18,129 nt of DNA from assembly GCA_004557905.1 (NCBI GenBank), contig SFFH01000038.1:1-18129 (forward strand). Reading direction: 5' to 3'. Below, in pieces: positions 13,605-18,129 of the stretch (the first letter of the stretch is position 1; each line of letters starts with the position of its first letter). The notes under the pieces are model-generated. The model did not search any database. It saw nothing but the letters and a program-made list of their open reading frames with translations, and was not told where the DNA came from. This stretch comes from Clostridiales bacterium (GTDB taxonomy: Bacteria > Bacillota > Clostridia > Christensenellales > Aristaeellaceae). The position numbers and the translations under genes are program-made.

Positions 13605-13990
13605 GCCGGATCGCCTGCCTTTTTCACATCTGCCATGTTTTCATTCCGGGCTGCCTGCGGCCCGGTGACGAGTCGGTTCTGCTTGCGCAGCAGGTACTGC
13701 ATGGAACGGCACAGCTTGTCAAAATCCGCTGTGGCTGCCGGCTGGCGAGCGATGAACACATAGAGCCCCGGCTTCATCCGGGGCAGCAGGGGGGCGCAGG
13801 CGGCGCGCAGGCGGCGCTTGATGCGGTTGCGCACAACGGCGCAGCCCAGCTTCTTGCCCACGGAAAAGCCAACCTTGAGAGTGTTTGCGCGCACATACAG
13901 CATGACCATCTCATGCGAGCCGCCGGACGTGCCGCGGCGATAGACGTATTTGAACTGCGCGTTCTTTTTCAGGCTGTATGTTCTCTGCAA
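13601..13990 (-). CDS. rnpA: Ribonuclease P protein component
   Basis: Protein subunit that assists the RNase P RNA in removing tRNA 5' leaders. The 129 residues contain the hallmark RNR motif (CAVVRNRIKRRLRAAC, about residues 50-65) and the N-terminal LKKNAQFKYVYRRG. A C-terminal extension of about ten residues is not conserved. The start codon is a TTG at 13990 with GGGAGG nine bases upstream. It follows rpmH by 138 bases, across a hairpin that could reduce its expression relative to L34. The 3' end overlaps yidD. Confidence 0.95.
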   Translation of the reverse strand: MQRTYSLKKNAQFKYVYRRGTSGGSHEMVMLYVRANTLKVGFSVGKKLGCAVVRNRIKRRLRAACAPLLPRMKPGLYVFIARQPAATADFDKLCRSMQYLLRKQNRLVTGPQAARNENMADVKKAGDPA

Positions 13991-14020
13991 GGCCGCTGTC
14001 CTCCCCCCGTCGGGTGCAAT

Positions 14021-14056
14021 GAAAGAAAAAGGCCCGTTCCCGGTCTTTGCCGGGCC
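14021..14056 (-). terminator. Hairpin with T-run between rpmH and rnpA (partial terminator or attenuator)
   Basis: On the minus strand GGCCCG (14051-14056) pairs with CGGGCC (14031-14036), with an alternative inner CCCGG/CCGGG pairing, followed by TTTTTCTTTC. It would end much of the abundant rpmH transcript and let a fraction read into rnpA. Confidence 0.7.
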
Positions 14057-14128
14057 GGACCGAAGCGCTGTGCGGCTTCTGCGCCGCGCAGGACCGGGCG
14101 GGCCGTCAGGCCTGCCCGCTCAGATCAA

Positions 14129-14284
14129 TCAGACGGGGTTGGAAACGGTCAGGCGGGCGCGGCCGCGGGCGCGGCGGCGGGCAAGAACCTTGCGGCCGTT
14201 CTTGGTGGACATGCGGGAACGGAAGCCATGCACCTTCGCGCGCTGGCGCTTCTTGGGCTGATAAGTTCTGACGGAAGAGGCCAT
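14129..14284 (-). CDS. rpmH: 50S ribosomal protein L34
   Basis: Small basic large-subunit ribosomal protein. The reading frame gives 51 residues: MASSV, then the L34 core RTYQPKKRQRAKVHGFRSRM, then STKNGRKVLARRRARGRARL and a short TVSNPV tail. Typical L34 is 44-46 residues, so both ends are extended by a few. The ATG at 14284 has AAGGAG about nine bases upstream. It opens the rnpA-yidD-yidC-jag operon. The core is unmistakable, despite the gene being too short for ordinary length cut-offs. Confidence 0.96.
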   Translation of the reverse strand: MASSVRTYQPKKRQRAKVHGFRSRMSTKNGRKVLARRRARGRARLTVSNPV

Positions 14285-14338
14285 AAATACACACTCCTTA
14301 TGATAAAAGGTTTTTTTGTTTCATTGAACAAAGAATGA

Positions 14339-14356
14339 GCCGCACCGGTATGCGGC
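14339..14356 (-). promoter_or_regulatory. Leader hairpin upstream of rpmH
   Basis: Perfect 6-bp stem GCCGCA/TGCGGC with a 6-nt loop in the roughly 90-nt leader of rpmH, centred about 60 bases before the ATG. It could stabilise the mRNA or serve in feedback control; I cannot decide which. Confidence 0.4.
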
Positions 14357-14382
14357 ACGTTGTTCCATGCGAAAGCGATTAT

Positions 14383-14412
14383 AGTATACTTCACGGGCAA
14401 TCATGAAGTCAA
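14383..14412 (-). promoter_or_regulatory. Promoter of the rpmH operon
   Basis: Minus-strand -35 TTGACT (14407-14412), 18-base spacer, -10 TATACT (14383-14388). Inside it an inverted repeat ACTTCA-N10-TGAAGT (14388-14393, 14404-14409) spans the spacer. A TATAAT just downstream (14378-14383) has no well-spaced -35. Confidence 0.72.
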
Positions 14413-14419
14413 GCAGTTT

Positions 14420-14462
14420 TTCCGTCAAAGGCGTAAAAAGTGTGACGGAATTGTAAAATTCC
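14420..14462. promoter_or_regulatory. Two inverted repeats between the divergent rpmH and pfkA promoters
   Basis: TTCCGTCA (14420-14427) pairs with TGACGGAA (14443-14450) across 15 bases, and GGAATT (14447-14452) pairs with AATTCC (14457-14462) across four. They overlap and lie 73-115 bases upstream of the pfkA -35 and just upstream of the rpmH -35. They look like protein-binding sites; the binding factor is unknown. Confidence 0.4.
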
Positions 14463-14534
14463 GCACGCCGCTGTCAAATTCTGTGTGGTCTCTTTCCCCT
14501 TCCTGCCGAAAATCCTCCGGTCTGTGCGCCGCGC

Positions 14535-14564
14535 TTGACTTCCCCCTGCCGCAAAGGCTATAAT
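14535..14564 (+). promoter_or_regulatory. Promoter of pfkA
   Basis: -35 TTGACT (14535-14540), 18-base spacer, perfect -10 TATAAT (14559-14564). Expected start near 14571, leaving a leader of about 62 nt. Confidence 0.82.
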
Positions 14565-14632
14565 AAACGCAAATCTGTCTTTGTTTTTCATTTTCCCTCG
14601 ACGATTTCCTTCAATAGGAGAGGAGCGTTTTT

Positions 14633-15670
14633 ATGCGTCGAATTGGCGTTTTGACCTCCGGCGGCGACGCCCCGGGCATGAATGCAGCCGTCATGGCCGT
14701 AGCCAAGGCTGCGCGCTACAACGGCATGACCCTGGTGGGCATCAAGCGCGGCTACAACGGCGCGCTCAACATCGAGCAGAACGGCATGGCCGAGCTGGAC
14801 CTTGACACCGTTCTGGACATCGCCGACCAGCCCGGCACCTATCTGCGCACCGCGCGCTGCCTCGAGTTCCTCGATCCCCAGATGCAGCAGCAGGCCGCAA
14901 AGAACATCCGCGACATGGGCATCGAGGGCGTCATCGTCATCGGCGGCGACGGCTCCTTCAAGGGCGCGCAGGCGCTGTGCAACCTCGGCATCCCCTGCAT
15001 CGGCATCCCCGGCACGATCGACAACGACCTGCCCTACACCGAGATGACGCTGGGCTACGACAGCGCCGTCAACTCCTGCGTGGAAGCCATCCGCGCCATC
15101 CGCGCCACCAGCCGCTCCCACGACCGTCCGGCCGTTGTGGAGGTCATGGGCCGCCACTGCGGCGACATCGCGCTCAAGGCCGCCGCGGGCACCGGCGCGG
15201 AGATCTGCATCGTGCCGGAGGTCGAATGGTCGATTCCCGCGGTGGCCGATCGCCTGTCCCACCTGATCGCCGAGGGCAACCCGCGCGCCACCGTGGTCAT
15301 CGCCGAAGGCGCCTTCGACGCCATGCGGGAATACGACTGGAAAAAGGTGCTGCGCGAGCACAATCTGCCCGTCCACGACGACGACAAGATCTCCACGCGC
15401 TTCCTCACCCGCGTGCTGCGCTGCCTGACCGGCTGCGAGGCCCGCACCACGGTCCTGGGCTACATCCAGCGCGGCCGTTCGCCCTCCGCCTACGACAGCT
15501 GGTTCGCCTTTGAGGCCGGCAACATGGCCGTCAACCTGCTGCGCAACGGCATCAGCAATCAGGTCATCGGCATCAAGTACGGACGCGTGTTCTGCCTGCC
15601 CATCCACATGGCGCTCAAGGACAAGCGCGAGTTCAACCGCGACCTCTACGACATGATCAACGAACTGTGA
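14633..15670 (+). CDS. pfkA: ATP-dependent 6-phosphofructokinase
   Basis: Glycolytic enzyme that phosphorylates fructose 6-phosphate. The 345 residues show GGDAPG near the N-terminus, GGDGS at 104-108 and PGTIDND at 126-132 with catalytic Asp130. Gly in PGTIDND and in GGDGS points to ATP, not pyrophosphate, as donor. Substrate residues Arg165, Met172, Glu225, Arg271 and Arg280 are present, but the His of the usual LGHIQRGGSP is Tyr277 and the following Gly is Arg282. The E. coli effector-site arginines 21 and 54 correspond to Met and Leu, and Arg25 to Lys, so classical PEP/ADP control may be absent. The ATG has AGGAGAGGAG upstream. It is a single-gene unit with its own promoter and terminator. 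Confidence 0.95.
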   Translation: MRRIGVLTSGGDAPGMNAAVMAVAKAARYNGMTLVGIKRGYNGALNIEQNGMAELDLDTVLDIADQPGTYLRTARCLEFLDPQMQQQAAKNIRDMGIEGVIVIGGDGSFKGAQALCNLGIPCIGIPGTIDNDLPYTEMTLGYDSAVNSCVEAIRAIRATSRSHDRPAVVEVMGRHCGDIALKAAAGTGAEICIVPEVEWSIPAVADRLSHLIAEGNPRATVVIAEGAFDAMREYDWKKVLREHNLPVHDDDKISTRFLTRVLRCLTGCEARTTVLGYIQRGRSPSAYDSWFAFEAGNMAVNLLRNGISNQVIGIKYGRVFCLPIHMALKDKREFNRDLYDMINEL

Positions 15671-15675
15671 TTCTC

Positions 15676-15714
15676 AAGGGACATCCGGGCTCGTCCCGGG
15701 CGTCCCTTCTTTTT
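15676..15714 (+). terminator. Intrinsic terminator of pfkA
   Basis: AAGGGAC (15676-15682) pairs with GTCCCTT (15702-15708), with an inner CCGGG/CCCGG stem, followed by CTTTTT. It begins 5 bases after the pfkA stop. Confidence 0.9.
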
Positions 15715-15736
15715 CATGCATGCTTTGGGAGGCACT

Positions 15737-17377
15737 ATGCTGCGCAGAAACGACGTTTTTGAAATGACCTGTGAGAGCTTCGGCCAGGACGCCCAGGGCG
15801 TCTGCCGGCACGAGGGCATGGCCGTGTTCGTGCCGGGGCTGCTGCCGGGCGAGCGCGCCATGGTGCGCATCGTCAAGCCGGAAAAGCACTACGCCTTCGG
15901 CCGCATCGAGACGCTGCTTGACGCCAGCCCGGACCGTGCGGAGCCCTTCTGCCCGATCTACAGGCGCTGCGGCGGCTGCTCCTGCCAGCACATGACCTAT
16001 GGAACCAGCCTGCGCTTCAAGCAGGATCAGGTGCAGCAGCTTCTCGCGCGCGTGGGCGGGCTGGACATCACCGTGCCGCCGGTGCTGGGCATGGACGAGC
16101 CGTTCGCCTATCGCAACAAGGGCGCGTATCCCGTCGGCGAGGTGAAGGGCGAGCCGGTCTGCGGCTTCTTCGCCCCGCGCAGCCACGACCTCGTCCCCCT
16201 GCCCGCCTGCGGCTGCCGCATTCAGGGCGAGGATTCCCACGCGGCGACGCAGGCCGTGCTCGCCTGGATGAGGCAGACCGGTGCGCGCGCCTACGACGAG
16301 GTCACCGGCAAGGGTCTGGTCCGCCACATCATGACGCGCAGCACGACCTCCGGTGGCCTGATGGTCGTGCTCGTCGCCACCCGCCGGGATATCCCCGCCA
16401 GGGATTTGCTCATCCGCCTGCTGCGCGGAGCCGCGCCGGGCCTTCTGAGCCTGTGCCTGTGCGTCAACAGCCGCCGCACGAACGTGATCCTCAGCGATGA
16501 AATCCACCTCCTCTGGGGCCAGCCGGTCATGGAGGACACGCTGCATGGCCTGCGCTTTTCCGTCTCGCCGCTGTCGTTCTTCCAGGTCAATCCCGTGCAG
16601 ACGGAGCGCCTGTACCAGCTCGCGCTTGACTATGCGCAGCTGACGGGCGCGGAGACCGTGGTGGACGCCTACTGCGGCGCGGGCACCATCTCCCTGATGC
16701 TCGCCCAAAAGGCCGCGCGCGTCATCGGCATCGAGATCGTGGAGCCCGCCATCGAAAACGCCCGCGAAAACGCCGCCCGCAACGGCATCTCCAACGCCGA
16801 ATTCATCGTCGGCGCGACGGAGGACGTGCTGCCCCGCCTCGTGGACGGCGGTCTGCGCCCGGACGTCATCGTCGTCGATCCGCCGCGCAAGGGTTGTGAG
16901 GAGGCCGTCCTGCGCGCCATCCTCGCCGCGCAGCCCCGCCGCGTGGTCTACGTTTCCTGCGGCGCGCCGACGCTCGCCCGCGACGCGAAGATCCTCTGTG
17001 AGGGCGGGTATGCGCCCGAAGGCGTCCAGTGCGTCGATATGTTCTGCTGGACGGGGGCGGTGGAAACTGTAATGTGCTTTTCCAAGGGAACATATCCACA
17101 TCGCACTGTGAAGGTCGAATTCCCTCTTGAGGGGCTGAATGTCGCCCAGCTTCAGGGGAGCGCGACCTACGAGCAGATCAAGGCGTATGTTCTCGAGCAC
17201 AGCGGTCTCAAGGTTTCTACCCTGTACATCGCGCAGGTCAAGCAAAAGTACGGGATTATCGAGCGGGAGTGCTACAACAAGCCCAGGAGCGAGGATGCGA
17301 AGCAGCCCCAGTGTCCGCCGGACAAGGAAGCTGCGATTGTCGAGGCGCTCAGATTCTACGGCCTGATTGCCCCTTGA
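15737..17377 (+). CDS. rlmD: 23S rRNA (uracil-5-)-methyltransferase, RlmD/RlmCD type, with an extra C-terminal domain
   Basis: Methylates C5 of a uridine in 23S rRNA using S-adenosylmethionine. With the ATG at 15737 (GGGAGG four bases upstream; the in-frame ATG at 15716 abuts the pfkA terminator) it has 546 residues. A TRAM-like domain spans about 1-60. Candidate iron-sulfur cysteines are 72, 78, 81 and 158 or 160. FFQVNP is at 281-286, the SAM loop VVDAYCGAGTISL at 308-320, DPPRKGC at 381-387, and the catalytic Cys408 in YVSCGAPTLARD. The normal enzyme ends near residue 450. The remaining 95 residues (TYEQIKAYVLEHSGLKVS, LYIAQVKQK, QPQCPPDKEAAI) match a domain that in clostridial mobile elements also occurs alone, often labelled restriction endonuclease subunit M. 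Codon use becomes AT-richer from about base 17060. Confidence 0.9.
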   Translation: MLRRNDVFEMTCESFGQDAQGVCRHEGMAVFVPGLLPGERAMVRIVKPEKHYAFGRIETLLDASPDRAEPFCPIYRRCGGCSCQHMTYGTSLRFKQDQVQQLLARVGGLDITVPPVLGMDEPFAYRNKGAYPVGEVKGEPVCGFFAPRSHDLVPLPACGCRIQGEDSHAATQAVLAWMRQTGARAYDEVTGKGLVRHIMTRSTTSGGLMVVLVATRRDIPARDLLIRLLRGAAPGLLSLCLCVNSRRTNVILSDEIHLLWGQPVMEDTLHGLRFSVSPLSFFQVNPVQTERLYQLALDYAQLTGAETVVDAYCGAGTISLMLAQKAARVIGIEIVEPAIENARENAARNGISNAEFIVGATEDVLPRLVDGGLRPDVIVVDPPRKGCEEAVLRAILAAQPRRVVYVSCGAPTLARDAKILCEGGYAPEGVQCVDMFCWTGAVETVMCFSKGTYPHRTVKVEFPLEGLNVAQLQGSATYEQIKAYVLEHSGLKVSTLYIAQVKQKYGIIERECYNKPRSEDAKQPQCPPDKEAAIVEALRFYGLIAP

Positions 17378-17401
17378 ATATTTCATTCAGGAGGTATCCC
17401 C

Positions 17402-17800
17402 ATGAACCACAACGGCACGAACAATCTTCCCCTGCACATCCATGACGACAGCAATGGTCTGGATTACACCCTGCATGGCGACTACTATCTTCCGGACTTG
17501 GAAGTACCACCTACTCCGCCGCTTAACCGCTGGGGCCGCATGGTCTTCGGCAGGCTTCAGGAGCATCATCCCGGTCGTTTCTCCCGAATGCTGCTGAACG
17601 GCACGCTGTACCCGTATTGTCACGACATCGGGCAACAGGCGCAGGAACGGTTCGATGTGATCATTCAGGGCTATCAGCGCTGCTGGGGGATCGACGAAGC
17701 GCTGAAAAGCTGTGATGCGATGAAGTGGGTCGGGCTGATGAATCTGGCGCGGGCGGAAGCGGAACAGAACATCTTTGAGGAAATCCTTTCATTATCCTGA
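17402..17800 (+). CDS. tnpV: TnpV-like mobile-element protein
   Basis: A 132-residue cytoplasmic protein of the TnpV family, known from clostridial transposons and integrative conjugative elements; its molecular role is not settled. Family features are the N-terminal GDYYLPDLEVP, the central WGRMVFGRLQEHHPGRFSRML followed by LNGTLYPYCHDI, and the C-terminal MKWVGLMNLARAEAEQNIFEEIL. Length is normal for the family. The ATG at 17402 has AGGAGG about six bases upstream, 24 bases after the methyltransferase stop, so both may be co-transcribed. No transposase or integrase is in view, so this is either the edge of an element continuing to the right or a remnant. Confidence 0.85.
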   Translation: MNHNGTNNLPLHIHDDSNGLDYTLHGDYYLPDLEVPPTPPLNRWGRMVFGRLQEHHPGRFSRMLLNGTLYPYCHDIGQQAQERFDVIIQGYQRCWGIDEALKSCDAMKWVGLMNLARAEAEQNIFEEILSLS

Positions 17801-17807
17801 ACTGCAC

Positions 17808-17877
17808 AAAAAAGGGGGCACGATGGCCGATCTGGCTGTCGTGCCCCTTGACATAAACCGATTCTGTAAAGGGGGCA
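17808..17877 (+). promoter_or_regulatory. Three-part hairpin region after tnpV (two competing stems)
   Basis: AAAGGGGGCA occurs at 17811-17820 and 17868-17877, with the partly complementary TGCCCCTT at 17842-17849 between them. The first stem extends to 9 bp (GGGGCACGA 17815-17823 with TCGTGCCCC 17839-17847). The middle element can pair with either copy but not both. The first hairpin has a run of six A on its left, so it is a good terminator when read on the minus strand and a weaker one for tnpV. Confidence 0.5.
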
Positions 17878-17946
17878 TCCGTTCCTGTGCCTGATTTCTA
17901 TCCTCTGATGGCTGAAAAAAAACTGAAAAAAAATCGTCCGCAGGTA

Positions 17947-17974
17947 TTGACTTTCTTTGACTTTAGACTATAAT
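17947..17974 (+). promoter_or_regulatory. Promoter of the right-edge transcript
   Basis: -35 TTGACT (17947-17952), 16-base spacer, perfect -10 TATAAT (17969-17974). A second TTGACT (17957-17962) is too close to the -10 to serve. Expected start near 17981. Confidence 0.78.
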
Positions 17975-17980
17975 ATAGGC

Positions 17981-18102
17981 ATCGTTCAGAGATGAACGAG
18001 GCGGCCTGTGACCACAACATACGACCTGTAAAAGGCCATGATGCGACCCTACATGACTGGCGATGTTACCAGCGGTGCAAGGCCAAGTGATTGGAGGTTT
18101 GC
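17981..18102 (+). ncRNA. Structured leader RNA, candidate OMEGA/HEARO-type RNA
   Basis: The roughly 122 nt between the predicted transcript start and the next start codon look structured. CTGG (18057-18060) pairs with CCAG (18069-18072). CCAA (18083-18086) pairs with TTGG (18091-18094) around a GTGA loop, a GNRA tetraloop. That hairpin is enclosed by TGCAA (18076-18080) with TTGCA (18099-18103), which folds the ribosome site and start codon into the structure. GGCC occurs three times (18003, 18034, 18081), allowing alternative pairings. HEARO RNAs lie directly upstream of iscB genes in this way, and my recollection that they begin after ATGA would fit ATGA at 17992-17995. This identification is inference; a riboswitch-like leader or a group II intron edge are alternatives. 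Confidence 0.35.
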
Positions 18103-18129
18103 ATGATGAGCACGTATCTTCCTACCGTT
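18103..18129 (+). CDS. Start of a gene cut by the window edge
   Basis: Nine codons only, reading MMSTYLPTV, with GGAGG five bases before the ATG (18103), and a second in-frame ATG next to it. Function cannot be assigned from this. IscB proteins often begin with a short strand of this kind before their PLMP motif, and an upstream structured RNA fits, but nothing diagnostic is inside the window. Confidence 0.5.

Noticed and set aside
14285..14632. Replication origin next to rpmH
   Set aside because: No cluster of TTATCCACA-type DnaA boxes and no dnaA or dnaN; the interval is filled by two promoters and regulatory dyads.
15716..15736. Upstream ATG for the methyltransferase
   Set aside because: It sits against the T-run of the pfkA terminator without a ribosome site; the ATG at 15737 follows GGGAGG.
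15674..17386. 570-codon open frame on the minus strand
   Set aside because: It is antisense to the whole methyltransferase gene, which has all catalytic motifs on the plus strand.
18038..18102. 5' end of a group II intron (ATGCGACC resembles GTGCG starts)
   Set aside because: The first intron base is normally G, and a coding start with a good ribosome site follows only about 60 bases later, whereas introns carry several hundred bases before their ORF.

Overview
The window looks like chromosomal DNA from a GC-rich member of the Clostridia, probably a gut-type lineage. Supporting this are strong AGGAGG-type ribosome sites, sigma-A style promoters (TTGACA/TATAAT), the Firmicute gene order rpmH-rnpA-yidD-yidC-jag, an XRE/DUF2975 pair, and a TnpV protein of clostridial mobile elements. 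High GC leaves very long open frames on the antisense strand of most genes; I treat these as shadows.

Bases 1-4626 (minus strand) hold a polyamine uptake operon. A promoter at about 4600 drives an XRE-cupin regulator, then potA (ATPase), potB and potC (permeases), and potD (binding protein, cut by the left edge). A cluster of perfect palindromes lies between potC and potD. Bases 4831-5683 (minus) hold a two-gene DUF2975/XRE unit with its own promoter, operator-like repeats and terminator. Bases 5725-10955 (minus) hold three envelope-related genes: a DUF6020-like multi-membrane protein, a secreted Ig/OB-like protein and an O-antigen ligase-like protein. A 99-bp direct repeat lies around the start of the DUF6020-like gene.

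Bases 11024-14412 (minus) hold the ribosome/RNase P/membrane insertion operon rpmH-rnpA-yidD-yidC-jag, with a canonical terminator at the end. rpmH (51 codons) is short and easily missed. Its upstream neighbour is not dnaA but a divergent pfkA, with promoters for both directions in a 348-base interval.

Bases 14535-18129 (plus strand) hold pfkA and its terminator, then an RlmD-type 23S rRNA methyltransferase carrying an extra C-terminal domain, then tnpV. The added domain and tnpV are of mobile-element type, and GC and codon use shift near base 17060, so the 3' end of the methyltransferase gene looks like a former integration junction. The last 180 bases hold a strong promoter, a structured leader of about 120 nt and the first nine codons of a gene cut by the right edge. 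This arrangement suggests, but does not prove, an OMEGA (omega RNA plus IscB) element or another leader-controlled mobile gene. It is the part I would extend first.

I saw no tRNA, no rRNA and no CRISPR array.
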